The notes under the pieces are model-generated. The model did no database searches. It saw only the letters and a program-made list of their open reading frames with translations, and was not told the DNA's origin. A DNA stretch of 64,000 nucleotides from Seiridium cupressi (Eukaryota; Ascomycota; Sordariomycetes; Amphisphaeriales; Sporocadaceae): positions 1 through 64,000 of the forward strand of contig JARVKI010000061.1 in NCBI GenBank assembly GCA_036674765.1. Direction: 5' to 3'. The translations under genes and the position numbers were made by a program. Shown here piece after piece: positions 10,225 through 22,283 of the stretch; positions within the stretch are counted from its first letter, which is position 1; the number at the start of each line of letters is the position of its first letter.

Positions 10225-13200
10225 GGTAGAAGGTCGAGAAGTTTTCGCAAGCGCGACTAAGAGCAAACCACTTGCGTAATGGAAACGTCTATGATCCTAG
10301 TGTTGGAAGAAGGGACGATCGAGTGAGGGTCGTGTGATGAGCAGTTGCAACTTAAAAGTTGACTTGCCAGGGAGCAGCGTTGCTTAAGGCTTGTGTGGTG
10401 TTGAGTAATACAGTGTCAAAAAGGGTAGAGTCTTAAGACACACTTGTCTGTCTGTGAAGAGGATATAAGTTGGAAGGATCAAACGATATACACTTTCAGG
10501 GAAGTGTCGTTCAGGCAACAGGAATGGGAACAACTTGGAAAAGGGAAACGGGGTAATCCTGCCTTAAAATAGTCTTCACTATTGCCAGAGGGCTAGGTTA
10601 GATAGCTGGAGGTCAAGGCTGGTATGGGTGGGACCAAGTTTCTTTTCCCACTCGTCAATGGAACCACATCCTGCCAGAATGGTGGCGCTTCCTGGAGGCT
10701 CATGGGACCAGCCGACGTCGAGTCGGGCGGAAGTTGGATTACGAGCGAAGGCGAGAGGAGACTTGATCCAGCATGGCCGACATAGGGAGACATTGCAGCA
10801 TGCAGGGGCAACCGCAACGCGGCCGCCAGCAAGAGCAGGGGAGACGTGGAAGTGCCATGTACCGTCAGCAAGTGATGGCAATTCTCGCCCTTTCCGATGA
10901 GCAATGTGCTGGATCATGGATGGATGCATCGAATCATCAGAGAAAACTGCAGAATAATCATTGCAGATGCAGCCCCAAAAGCCACCGGTGCCCCAGCCTG
11001 CAGGGATCATCTGAGTTTGGGATGATGGACGTGGGGGTTAGCCTCAAGTCCGGGGCCACGGACGATACCGGCACAAAGTAGGTAATAACTCGCTGATGTG
11101 TCTCAAGGTACAGTTCAGATAGTTCAATACCGCCAGGGCTAGCCAAGATAGGCTCATTACGCCCGATGCCAGCGGCAACTTCGAAGTGGTTAAATGTAAT
11201 GCATCATAACAAACGAGCTCGTCAAAGCGTTGGCCCTTTCACGGGGCCCCCGGCACGCGCTGCGTTATCCAATATCATATACGTCCAGCCACAGCCGCTT
11301 TCCTCTTTCGCACTCAAGGCGGTCTGCACTTTCGCATGATGCAGAATAAGCAACGTGGTTCCTGTACCGCAGACAGCACAAGTGCGTTGGTATATGCCAG
11401 GGACAGACGAAAGAGCTGTTGGGCGGTCATGCGGCTATAACGACACACGTGAGATGATGAGCCACTATAGGAGAGCCCCATCTACAGCGGGATGCGGTGC
11501 CTGTATTGGTAGCCGAGACCTGTTGTGCCACCGTAATCATGCCCTGACAGGGCTCGCATGCGAATCAACTTCTCCTTTGTCGCAGGCGGGCTCTGGAGGA
11601 TATATCAGTCCTGACGACGGCGCACGTATCGACTGCTGTCTGGACCACGAAGGGCACTTCTCAATGGAGCAGGACATGTCGGTTTGCGGTACCGGTTCAG
11701 TCTACCTGCAACGCCCGGCTGACAAGCGGCAGCACTTTGCAGAGCTGACTTGTTACAGCATACCATAGCCATTGTTGTCTGCACTAGATTGGTGAATCTG
11801 CCCTTTGGCATATGATTCGATCCAGCCGTACGTGGAAACAACGTGCCGATTATCTTGGCTCTTAAGGCCTCCCGAAACGGCGGGATGCAGGGCTGTAGCC
11901 ATCAGGCCATAAACATGGTGGTCAGCTAAATTGCCACTGTCGATCACGAGAGTGAACACACTGCCCGTTTATTGCTAAACGTCGTGGAGCAAGCCTCGCC
12001 GTGATGATACTATGTCGGTGCGAACCGGGCAGGCCGTCACGGCGCTCACGACTCTCAACGGGCCCCCAAGATCCACCACTGGTGGCACTCCCCAGACCTG
12101 ATCAGTCATGCCCCGCAGTGCTTTGAAGCCGGGACTTGCGGGGTAGGAAGAGACGGAAGAGGCAGACAGATGACCTACCTGTTCGTCTGCAAGGGGGAAA
12201 AAAAATAGTAAAAAAATAGACTACCTATACACCACCCTCGTCCACCGTTGCGACTCGCTACGAAGCACGACATCTCGGACATGGCTAGCCGACTGACAGT
12301 GACGTAGGCTGACTGGTATAGAAACAATCGGTGAAGAGGTAACCTTTGAATTAGGCTTTGACGTGATTGATGAAGCGAAAACCTTCTGACCTTGCGTACC
12401 TCTCTGACCGCCTGATCCCCATTTGTCCAAGTACGGCGAGTCACGGAACGCTGACCTCGCAAGTATTGGACGGGAAAGCAGCAAACTCCGAGGACTTCTG
12501 GCAGACCCGAGGCGATGGTTTGTTCGTACAGCCAATTGTACCACGAGGTTCGTCTGTAACTCACTGGTAAACCTGCAGGCTCGCTGGTGGCTGTCCCATT
12601 TCAGCAGCAGTCTCTTGGAAACTTGGCGTTGGTAATCAGTACAACTCAATTCATTACACGTTGACGTTTCCGGACCATGTTCGTTTCGGACCGCATCTAA
12701 CTACAATGCCAGGTAAAGAAGTATTCCAGCTGGTCAATCAAACCACAACGGCCAGCGTCGTCGGCGAGCCGCACCAAACGCCTGGTCTGCTACGGCCAAC
12801 TTCCTGTTGCGTCGACACGGGCCAAAGTCGACCAGTTCGAATCTGACGGCACGGACATATGCACTGCACCATCCATGTATGCGCGACTGCTGGGAAATTG
12901 GCAGGGCTGCTGCTCGCGTGACGATGCCATTTGCATGGGTTGCCCTTCCCGGTCTCCACGTTTTGAGAGGGCGCCCATCTGATAGTTAGTACTGCGCCCG
13001 GTTCCCTCCCTTGCCTCTCTTCCCCGTGCAATTGTTTCCTCGGTGGCTTTTAAATCGGTGGCGATCATTGGTGGAACGCGCACCAGCTTAGCTAACGCCA
13101 TCGAGACATATAAAAGTCACGAGGCTCACTGCACTTGTTCGGTAGCCCCTGTCGTGCGCTTGCCCTTTCCGGCAATGGGCATTTTGCAGATCTCCATTGG

Positions 13201-16200
13201 CAGTCATCAAACAGAAGCACATGCCAGGCCCAGAAACACCGTTCAGGCGTTTCCAATGTGGTATCGGGAAGGTCGGGACATGACGAGAAGCCTGTCTCGG
13301 CAATGTGCTCCCGATTGCCAAGTTGTCTGCTAATTATTATTATCTCATCAAAAGCTTGGCCACTTGGGCGCATCGCCTAGACCGCAAGATAGATTTGGGG
13401 AAGCCAGAGTTCCTGTTCCGGCCTCCGATGGAACTGACGGTGATCGGCACTCGACGACCCCCACGTCCAGCCCAACTTCCCCAGCTTTCGCACGAACCCC
13501 TGACTCGCCTGCTGCTTCGTCTTTTTTACATGGACCTGGGACATGGGAATCCAAAGTCAAGATGCGCCACGGAAGCAAACCATGACCATCCGGTTACCCT
13601 GAATGGGCAAGACCCTCGCCCGAGTATCATACATGATACGAGAGACTGTGCGCGACGCATGGTCACCTCGCAGTTGGGGAACACAGCCGCAACTGATCCA
13701 CAATACCCTTTGCAATCTGGGATCTCACCAAATTACCCAAGCATCTGTCATCAGCCCATTGTTACTAACAGATTTCACCGTCATTCCAATTCCATCATCG
13801 CCCGACCTCTAAGGGCGAGCTATGTGTATATGCGGCCCTAGAGGGTATCCGACAGCGCCGCCAACAGCTACTCGCCACGCCCCGAATAAGTGCTGTTTAT
13901 GGACCAACACCACATGTCAACCACACAATAGTCTTCCTGGTCATACACATGGAATTGAGCCAACCGAGCCCATCTGGCTAGACTTGAGACAACGTGTTGC
14001 TGTGGCCCAGGCCTAAGGAAACACGTCTTCCCTTTCAGACATCCTAGCCGCCTATCACAAGGCACTCTGCATCATGTATGTGTCTCGGATATGCATGCGG
14101 CTCGCATGATTACTACTCTGTCATGGGCCAGACACGATATAGAGTATTATTTGACCTATGCTGGACTTTTGCCAACCTCATCGTCCGGCTCCTTTGAGGC
14201 CACAACCGGAAGAAAAAGCAACTCACCGTTCGCGTCATGACGAGTAGATCATTCTCCAAGCCTTCGCCAGTTCTTGTTTCGACTTTTCGATCGCCCTAAG
14301 CATTGTCATGTAGATTAGAACCTCACAATTGTCTTGGGGATATCGCGCGAATGCCCTTCCAAGCATGCAAGAGAACTTTCCCACCATATCGACCACGCAT
14401 TCTGACCTTCAACCCATATTGTTGTTAGCTTCAAAGCAGCGCGTATGTGTCCTCTCGCGAGGCTTCACCCCCAATGTCCGACTTGGGGTTCACCCCTTGC
14501 CACGTCCCTTTCCGACTGTCTGGGACGACTCAAGCCACCAAGGGGCGACCAATCAAGACTGAACCCTTGATTTACGGCAAGAACGATATTTCGCGGCTTT
14601 GGAAGGACCGTCGTCGTACCCTCCACCTCCAGTCTTGCCGGTCATCACCCACTCTCTTCCCCCACCCCCACGCTTGAGGCGGCACGCACTGACTTGGAAG
14701 TCGTCGTGCATATGATCCAATAGGAGAATATACGGATGTTACACATTAGTCACGAACAAGGCTACAAGGAGGAGAAACCTGCCCTAGAGCAAGCCAAGTA
14801 TTGCCACCCTGGTGCACAAAACCTCGGCCGGCTAATGGTCGCGGCAGCTCGGTCTCGTCAAGACATGGTAATCTTTGGGGTTATCTACACCTCGTTATAT
14901 ACTCTGGTAGAGGGTTTCCCTGGCTGCTTTCGGGGCATGTCTTCGCGCTTTGCGTCTTGACGGCTCGTCACTTTCACTTTCATCCTTCCACGATGATTAT
15001 TTTATGGCCAAGAGCTGCTCGACCAAAGTGGTACGTCCTTCGTGTCAGCCCAAGGTTGTTGACTTTTCTCCAATTCTTGCGTGGGCGCTGTCAATGGAGC
15101 AACATTGACCGAATATCATGAATCACCGGCAGCGGCGGTATTCTGATGGCGGCCCTCAGGAGAAGTAATAGGTTACTGCGGCATGAATTTTCTCAGGAAA
15201 ATCATACCTCGGGTCAGAGACGAATCCGGGTGTGTCAGCCATGGGGGTAGTCATGCCGCGGGCATCCCACGTTGTCCACCAAAGTCGCGTGGGATTCATA
15301 TACACACCTAACCCAGCTGCAATGTGATCTACGGAACCTGCATGTGAACTACGCCTCAAAGCAGAGCCGCACTGCCTTGGCCCGGACGTCATACCAGAAT
15401 CGAAGACCGGACTGGGATGGCATCGTTGATTGCAAGTGATATGATATTGAAGTTGGCACTCTCTACAGATAAACGCGCATGGGGACCATTTTCTTTTCTG
15501 GTGCATTGTGGTTGTTCGAGACCAACAAGCACGAGAATTGTCTTTGTTATGGTATCATCTTACCTCACATTTGTCAGATACCCAGTGCAAGGGGACTCAG
15601 CTGAGCCGCTACAGACATGAGAAAAAAGAGAAACAATTTTTAGTAGAAATACAACTGAGTCCGACTTGACCATGATGAGCATTACTTTGGTACGCCGATA
15701 TCTAAATTAATCGAAATATAGGTTAATTGTTCGTTAACAACCGTAAATATCCGGGCTTCGCTTGTTCATACCCGAAGACAAAAGGCCAGGCATTATAAAT
15801 ATTAACACTAGCTCTTATCTTCGGATCAAGACCGACTATACCAGCATGCGGCTGGCGGCTGGTAGATTGTTGCTGACAAGGGCGCGCCTCGATGATATCA
15901 TAATGCTTGCTAGACTCAGCAAAGGTGGAGTTCACTGATAAGACGCGATCCTGTATATAACTCAACTTCGCAACTTTACAAAGTTTGGAAATGTGAAAGC
16001 GAGCGGGCATTGCAGACGAGACGAATCGGCAACATCGCCAAACGACGCGAGTATAATCATCGTCTCGGCCCATTAATAATAGTCTGTAGCCAATTGCTAA
16101 AAACCCCGCTTTCTCGGTATAGACCAAACACTCATTGCAATGAGGACCAGCTAAGAGAGACCACCACCATATACAAGATTGGCCGGGAACAACAGTGGAC

Positions 16201-16203
16201 ATT
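10225..16203. other. 6 kb gene-poor region; no gene supported
   Basis: Many open frames of 60-180 codons occur on both strands and overlap each other (for example 10579-11010 minus, 12221-12649 minus, 13305-13841 plus). None has a recognisable motif, a compelling intron pair or a neighbour that supports it, and several begin at non-ATG codons. No transposase or reverse-transcriptase fragment and no long repeat was noticed. The last few hundred bases should include the amidase promoter. Confidence 0.45.
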
Positions 16204-17898
16204 ATGAGACTGTTTGGCTCTCCGACTTCAGCGGCGGCGTGGCCACGCTTCCCCTCCGCCGCGTTGATACTCGGCCTGCTGCTCTCGCCTCGAGAATCTC
16301 TTGCAAGCGTTGCGTCTGAATCTTTTGACGGCCGCGAAGCAACGATTGACGCCATCCATAATGCGTTATTCACGGGTCTCACGACGTGTCGTGGTGTGGT
16401 GTCCTCCTTCCTGACTAGGATCGAGGTGTTCAATCCGATAGTCAATGCCATTATCAGCCTGAACCCGGACGCCCTCTCCCTGGCCGACGAGCTGGACCAG
16501 TCCTTGGCGTCTGGGAATGCGACGGGGAAGCTCTTCTGCATCCCGATTTTGTTGAAGGACAACTACGACGCCGTGGGCATGAACACCACCGGCGGCAATC
16601 TGGACCTCGCCGGGAACCGGCCAACTCAAGACGCAGCGACGGTCAAGGCGTTCAAGAATGAAGGGGCTATCATTCTGGGCAAGGCGAATCTACACGAGCT
16701 GGCGCTGGAAGGCATATCTGTGTCCTCCCTCGGGGGGCAGACGATCAATCCATACGACCATACGCGCACGCCTGGCGGAAGCAGCGGCGGGACTGGCGCC
16801 GCGATCGGCACTAGCTTTGCAGTGTTCGGCACGGGCACGGATACGGTGAACTCACTTCGCAGTCCGGCGAGCGCGAACAGTCTTGTCAGTGTCCGGCCGA
16901 CACGAGGACTAATCACAAGAGCGGGCGTTATTCCCATCAGCTACACGCAGGACACGGTCGGGCCAATTGCGCGAAACGTCAAGGATCTTGCTGTTGCGTT
17001 GACCGTCATGGCGAGTATTGGGTTCGATAGTGCTGACAATGTCACAGCATTGGCACCCTCAGATGCGATTGGGAAGGACTACTCGGCAGAAGTATACGGT
17101 GGGAGTCTCAAGGGACTGCGACTCGGGGTCCTCGATGGCTTCTATAATCACACGGCCTCCGCTGAGACAACGCCGGTGAACAACGCCATGGCGGACATGA
17201 TCAACTTCCTGAAGGCGGAAGGCGTCGAGATTGTCAATGTAACCAACTCAGTGTATAATGCGACCGCAATCGCAGCCAAGCTCGACGTTCAAACTTCCGA
17301 GTACAGGCAGGAGCTAGACGCATACCTAGCAGATCCGAGTCTCAGCGGCAGCGCACCGACTTCCTTCAACGAGCTTTACACAAGTGGCAAATTCCTGGTC
17401 CTTCCGAGCCAATACAACTACGTGAGTACGGCGTTCGTCTCATCAACGAGTAACGCGTCCTACGCGGTCGCCAAGCTTGGGATCCAGAACCTCACAACAG
17501 CTCTTCGGACGACCGTTTCGAACAACCAACTGGACGCAGTCATCTATCCGGAGCAGAAGAATCTAGTTGTCAAGATTGGCTCTCCCTCTCAGAGTGGCCG
17601 CAATGGCATTCTAGCGGCCCTGACAGGCTCGCCAGTGGTCACCGTGCCAGCAGGGTTCTCTACCCCCTCGGATGACGCGCCTATTGGTGTTCCCATCGGC
17701 ATGGAGATCCTCGGTCTGCCTTTCACTGAAGGGAGGCTCCTCAATATCGCGGCCCACATCACGCAGCAGTATCCCGTCCGCCGGATGCCGTCCTTTGCGA
17801 ACCAGTCCGTGGAGACAAGAGATTATGTCGATGTTCCGGTCACCAAGCCGAATGCTAGCAATATCCCGTCGCAATACCCGATTGGCGTGCTATCCTAG
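16204..17898 (+). CDS. Secreted amidase-signature family hydrolase
   Basis: An intronless gene of 564 residues. The start at 16204 is the first in-frame ATG. The Ser-cisSer-Lys triad of the amidase-signature fold is seen at Lys118 (ILLKDNYDAVG), Ser193 (TPGGSSGGTGAA) and Ser217 (GTDTVNSLRSPAS). The spacings of 75 and 24 residues equal those of the well-studied fatty-acid amide hydrolase. The usual GGSIR nucleophile motif is changed to VNSLR, with the serine kept. A hydrophobic stretch at residues 18-28 suggests a signal peptide or anchor, and many N-X-S/T sites fit an extracytoplasmic protein. The family hydrolyses C-N bonds of amides; the substrate cannot be read from the sequence. A minus-strand open frame over the 5' end (15723-16562) is treated as chance. 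Confidence 0.9.
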   Translation: MRLFGSPTSAAAWPRFPSAALILGLLLSPRESLASVASESFDGREATIDAIHNALFTGLTTCRGVVSSFLTRIEVFNPIVNAIISLNPDALSLADELDQSLASGNATGKLFCIPILLKDNYDAVGMNTTGGNLDLAGNRPTQDAATVKAFKNEGAIILGKANLHELALEGISVSSLGGQTINPYDHTRTPGGSSGGTGAAIGTSFAVFGTGTDTVNSLRSPASANSLVSVRPTRGLITRAGVIPISYTQDTVGPIARNVKDLAVALTVMASIGFDSADNVTALAPSDAIGKDYSAEVYGGSLKGLRLGVLDGFYNHTASAETTPVNNAMADMINFLKAEGVEIVNVTNSVYNATAIAAKLDVQTSEYRQELDAYLADPSLSGSAPTSFNELYTSGKFLVLPSQYNYVSTAFVSSTSNASYAVAKLGIQNLTTALRTTVSNNQLDAVIYPEQKNLVVKIGSPSQSGRNGILAALTGSPVVTVPAGFSTPSDDAPIGVPIGMEILGLPFTEGRLLNIAAHITQQYPVRRMPSFANQSVETRDYVDVPVTKPNASNIPSQYPIGVLS

Positions 17899-19288
17899 GC
17901 TTGACGCAGGGCAGATCATGCGGGTTGCGAGCCGAGTTGTTGAGGGCGTACCATGATATATTGCAGATACGCCAATGGCGTGCTGGTAATCATCGATAAT
18001 ATTAATTAATCTATCAAGGTTCACGTCGGGCAAGCATCTCTCTGCCAAAAGTCCTCGTAGTGATACGTTGTCGTTGCCGCGATCGCACCGGCAATGGACT
18101 TAAAATATCTCCAAGCCTAGCCGGGAATAATTGCATCCCATGGCGTGACGGATGGATGAGGCTCACTCATACGTCGTGCTCACCAATCTCGCCAATCGGG
18201 GCGCTCGCTTGAAGCTGTGCATATGCACTGCGCCGGCTGTCAAAGGCGAGAGCCGCGAGTATGTGCAGTGTCGATATGGTTCTACCCTTTTTGGGGCTGT
18301 GGCTTTGAGACATGCGTGTGTCATATTAATGAGCCAGGAATGCCAATGAGGAAAAAAAAAAAAAAAACAGAAAAAAGCTGGGCAGCTGTTCGAAAGGCAC
18401 GAGGCACCGGCACTCGGTGGTAAGCCATTTCGGGTGCTACAGGACCCTGGCGATCTCGATGACAGGAGTCTGTCGCCGCGAGGCACATGCCGAGTGACGT
18501 GAAATGGGACGAATGGCCAGGCCGCCAGAACCCCCTAAAGGCTATTTCATGCGGCCTGAACCAGGATTCTGACAGGAGCCACAGTGGGCCCTGCCGCTAT
18601 CGAGTGAGGGCTGCCAAGGAGCACCCTTGCTTTGTTCAGGAGAAGTCTGCTGCATGGCCGAAGACTGTAATAGCGAGCAGTCACAAATTCTTTTGTCATT
18701 GCAGTACGTATCCAGCCGGCTCGCAGGAAAGTTCGCATGGAATTGAGGAGACATAGTGCGTGTTGCGCATGATTGCACAACCAGAGTCTCGGTATCCTTG
18801 TGTATGTGTATGTGTGCGTGTGTGTGGCATGGCACCCGGACTCGATATATCTTCTTCGACTGCCCCCACCAGGATCCCCATACCCTCTTGAGATAGGCAT
18901 CCCAAGCTGTTATCAGACAGCGCACGCCAGAAAAAAAAAAGAGTCTCCGCTCGCCATCGTGTACACGTGCGGGAACTCGTAGTCGAGGAAGGAATCACTG
19001 CCGTGTCCTTCCAATGCCCCGAGTCCGTTGGATCAACGCATGGATGATCAGTGCTGTTACTAGACAGCCGGGAAGGTCCATTCCAGATCATTTGGCAGCG
19101 TCAACCTAGAAGACAAAACGAGCCAGAAGCCGCAATCGTGGGGAGCTTGGCGGCTTATCAAGGACGGATGTCATAGAACGGATCACATCAGATCGAGAAC
19201 CAAAAAAGAACGATTCAGCCTTCGACAGACTCTTGACGCTGAACAAATTGATCGACAAAACCATCGGCTTTCTATATGGGAATCCAGC
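17899..19288. other. Intergenic region with microsatellites; no gene seen
   Basis: Holds a 16-base A run at 18352-18367 and a short TG-rich microsatellite at 18799-18826. Open frames are short, overlapping and without motif. Confidence 0.5.
18799..18826. repeat. TG-rich dinucleotide microsatellite
   Basis: Imperfect run of TG units interrupted by single A and C bases, in non-coding sequence. Confidence 0.8.
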
Positions 19289-19746
19289 ATGTGCAAGGAA
19301 CTCTACCAACGATGGAAGGGTTGTGACTGTTGGAGCTTCTTGAAGGTCGACACATGCGACGGTCTCTTCAAGACATGCTTCGGCCCAGGAGGGGAAAAGG
19401 ACAAGACTGGTATGTTGACCGTGTAGTTGCATACGCGGTGACTGTGATCAATTGCCGAGTGTCAAGCTATAGCCATCACGCCTGTTCAAACAATAGTCTC
19501 GTGGTGCTCAGAATTGGCCCAGTTACCTTCGCCTAGAAGATTGCGTTGCCGCATGCTAACGTGACAAATTCCGCAGTGACCACATGGAACGACGGAATGT
19601 GCTCCGAGTGCTGGGACCGTCTCTTGCAGGAAGCAGAAGAGCTGGCCGAGGCGAACCGGAAGGCCGAAGAGGAGGCCGAGAAATTGGCAGCGGCGTCTGC
19701 TTCGTCGAGAAGTTACTCCGCCAGCAGCGGAGGCACTCGGAGATAA
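19289..19746 (+). CDS. Small cysteine-rich protein with C-terminal coiled coil
   Basis: Two exons (19289-19409 and 19577-19746) give 96 residues. The intron is 167 bases, gtatgt...ccgcag, with a TGCTAAC branch-site match shortly before the acceptor, and the phase is kept. The first exon is cysteine-rich (MCKELYQRWKGCDCWSFL, then VDTCDGLFKTCFGPGG). The second starts with a C-X2-C unit (WNDGMCSECWDRLLQEAEEL), runs into an Ala/Glu-rich helix likely to form a coiled coil, and ends in a Ser-rich tail. The layout, scattered cysteines followed by a final GxCxxCW, is shared by many short unnamed ascomycete proteins, which suggests metal binding. There is no signal peptide, so it is probably intracellular. 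The function is unknown. An extra small exon inside the long intron is possible. Confidence 0.7.
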
Positions 19747-20219
19747 AGCGACCGCTACCCAAGATGCGGCGATGACGTTGAGTAGCATATGAATAGTCTG
19801 GGTCGATGGATAGTGCTAGTCCGGGGACTGTCACACTGATACGATGGGGTAGGCATCTTTAAAACAAGCCAATTAATCAAAGGTCCACACATTGTCAAGT
19901 CCTGGTCCAATGAGAGCTTTGTGTGTGAATAGATGATACATTTCGTAAGCTGTATTAATAACCTTTACTCTGAATTGTTCTACATTGTAGTTATCCAGGT
20001 TGAGTACTCTTCTTGATCCTCATCGTTGATTTAGATATTTGGCCAAGAACTCCTGAATGGGTATAACAGCACGCTCCAATCATCGTTCTTGTCGTTATCC
20101 CGCCTGTAAAACACGTATGAATTCCAACGATGAGCCTGTATAGGGAAAACCCCATGCCCCTTTCCATGGTGCCATAGCAAGAGGTTTTATCCAATAGATG
20201 TTCCAAAATCCATCGTCGC
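19747..20219. other. Intergenic region; no gene seen
   Basis: 3' flanks of two converging genes. AT-rich, with no motif or repeat noticed. Confidence 0.5.
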
Positions 20220-22283
20220 TCATCTGTCCCTGCGACAGAGTATCGACGCCTTCATTCTGGCCAACATCCTCGCAACTCTGGCCCGAAGAGAGCCGTGTTT
20301 CGCATTGCCTCGGTACATTCTGCTCACTTTCGGCTCAGGAGAATTGACAATTGGCGTTCTTGACACCACCAAAGACCCCCATGATTTCACCGAGCCATCA
20401 GTGGTGTTTTCCAAACCATTCTTCGAGATTAGTTTCGACTCTACGCCCTGATCTATGGCCAGCGCTCCTCGAATGTCTGGGGCTGTCGACGGGCCTGCTG
20501 ACTCCGATACCGAGTCGCTTTGCTGTGAATCCGAGTCCCATCTCATAACCTTGAAACCGATATCACTCCCCACTGGGCTCGGGTGTGTAAAGCTTTTGCT
20601 CTGTTCCTCAGATGGTAGGGCTGTTGAGGGTCTCCGTCGTTCGACGTTCACAGCTCTGGAATCAACCGTGTCGGTGCGGGGGTACTCTAGGTTCGTTTCT
20701 TCGGGCTCGGGCTCCTCCAATATGGTGCGAACAGTCGGAACTGAGTAACACCTCTCTATCGGTTGAGACTCTCTTCCGGTCGATACTTCATTGTCTTTCA
20801 CATCGAACGTTTCGTCTGGTGAGCTCCCGATGACAGGTTCCTCCGGCTCTGGATGACGTGCTTCCTCGGGACTCGGAAGTCCATTTCTAGAAGCTTCTTC
20901 GAATGCATCTATAGATGGACCAGACTCTTGGCACACTTCAGAGTTCAGATATGTCTTCTTTGGAGGCGTTCGAGCCTCACTGGTCGACCTGCCGGATTTT
21001 TTGGGGCCTGCTTCTCCGAGATCCGGGAGTGTATTTTTGGAAGCTCGTTGATTGTCGTGAGTAGCTTCTACAGGCTCTTCGGAGCGTTTTCTTCTGAGTT
21101 CGGGACTGGCCTTTGTTAAACGCCCTCGAGTGTCATTGCTTGAAGCGGGATGTGGGTTCGTTCTAGCCGGAGCAGAAAATGTCTTCCTTGCTGGGTTTTT
21201 GGGTGATGACGCCTGTTGGTTTAGCTTGTTTAGTTTAGATTCTATTTTCCTTATTGGAAGTTTGGAAGCTGTCGGTCGATTTTCTGTGGTCGGGGACCGT
21301 TGTTGACTTCTGATGGGGATCTTGGAGGAAGCCTTGGTAGTCTTTGTCTTGACTCCACTGGAACTAGAGCTCTCGAGCCCCGCGCCAGCTGGTTGGGAGT
21401 CCTTTGTATTGTATGCATGGTCTGGCCAGGTCCCATCCTCCCCTGACGAGGATGATGAGCAAGCTGACACATCGTAGTCCTGAGTTAGTTCTTCCGATGC
21501 CGAGGAAACTTGATCTTGGTTTTCATCCTTTAGTGGATGGTGGGCTCTGCTACCTCCGTGGGCCCCAGCGAAGCTCTCTGGAATAGATTTCCCAGACATA
21601 CCGCGGCCGAGCCACCTGACTTGATCCAAGGCCCTTTCTGGAACAGAACCGATCGAATCGACATGCCTACCCGGAAGCGTGTCTTTATTTTGCCAGTCTT
21701 GTACTTCTGAGACAAGTCCGCTCAAGGCACTTTTGTTTTTGGTCTCCTTTGCCGCAGCAATATGTGCTACCGCTCGTGGTAGTTGAGAAGGCAATGGTTT
21801 GCGTGGCTTTCCGTTGGAGTTTGGCGAGCTTGATCCAGCAGCTGGTGATTTGCACTCGTATGTTACCGTACTGTCATCCTTGTTTTTCACGGGTTGACTT
21901 GCCCTCTTTTGAAGCATTGTTTGCGTTGGCTTGTTCACACGCACAGATAAGACTCCGAATTCGAATTTCCCATCATTCCGGACCATAGTCGCGCTCAATG
22001 TATCACTTGGATGGAGATCTTCGTCGATCTGCGATTTTTCACTCTCCTTGAGCACTCTTCTCGCATCTGCACTGGCTCGCCGAAGCCTCTCGAGAGGAGA
22101 CTGACTGCTTAGGCCAGTGCTCCAGGTTCTATAATGCCTGTCGAAAATATCAATGCGATTCTGCGGAGATTGCCCTTGCCGAGGGATTTTACTTGGCGTG
22201 TCGCCATTGTTGTTTGAATGCCGATCGGCCGGCATTTTGTGATTTGTGGCTGCCACTTCAATTGTATGTGGTTCAGGATACAT
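20220..22283 (-). CDS. Disordered protein of unknown function
   Basis: One long open frame of 687 codons starting at ATG 22283; the ATG at 22235 (MPADRHSNNNGD) is an alternative start. I do not recognise the family. Composition is dominated by Ser, Pro, Glu, Lys and Arg, as in an intrinsically disordered protein, with repeated SSSSG, KIPIR and SKLPIRK stretches and a basic C-terminal tail (KASILCRRDR). The best-ordered part is near the N-terminus (NRIDIFDRHYRTWSTG; LERLRRASADARRVLKE). A good donor (gtaagt) at 22310-22305 lies just upstream of the ATG and suggests at least one upstream exon. If that exon is used, the N-terminus given here would change. No transmembrane segment is seen. Confidence 0.65.
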   Translation of the reverse strand: MYPEPHTIEVAATNHKMPADRHSNNNGDTPSKIPRQGQSPQNRIDIFDRHYRTWSTGLSSQSPLERLRRASADARRVLKESEKSQIDEDLHPSDTLSATMVRNDGKFEFGVLSVRVNKPTQTMLQKRASQPVKNKDDSTVTYECKSPAAGSSSPNSNGKPRKPLPSQLPRAVAHIAAAKETKNKSALSGLVSEVQDWQNKDTLPGRHVDSIGSVPERALDQVRWLGRGMSGKSIPESFAGAHGGSRAHHPLKDENQDQVSSASEELTQDYDVSACSSSSSGEDGTWPDHAYNTKDSQPAGAGLESSSSSGVKTKTTKASSKIPIRSQQRSPTTENRPTASKLPIRKIESKLNKLNQQASSPKNPARKTFSAPARTNPHPASSNDTRGRLTKASPELRRKRSEEPVEATHDNQRASKNTLPDLGEAGPKKSGRSTSEARTPPKKTYLNSEVCQESGPSIDAFEEASRNGLPSPEEARHPEPEEPVIGSSPDETFDVKDNEVSTGRESQPIERCYSVPTVRTILEEPEPEETNLEYPRTDTVDSRAVNVERRRPSTALPSEEQSKSFTHPSPVGSDIGFKVMRWDSDSQQSDSVSESAGPSTAPDIRGALAIDQGVESKLISKNGLENTTDGSVKSWGSLVVSRTPIVNSPEPKVSRMYRGNAKHGSLRARVARMLARMKASILCRRDR

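Noticed and set aside
10579..11010. 143-codon minus-strand ATG frame
   Set aside because: Overlaps similar-length frames on both strands, no motif, composition like background.
12800..12860. GTTCGAATC resembling a tRNA T loop
   Set aside because: Flanking bases do not form a T stem or cloverleaf.
13305..13841. 178-codon plus-strand frame
   Set aside because: Begins at GTG, rich in Arg/Pro/His, and overlapped by other frames; judged chance.
15723..16562. 279-codon minus-strand frame
   Set aside because: Half of it lies antisense to the well-supported amidase 5' end; no motif.
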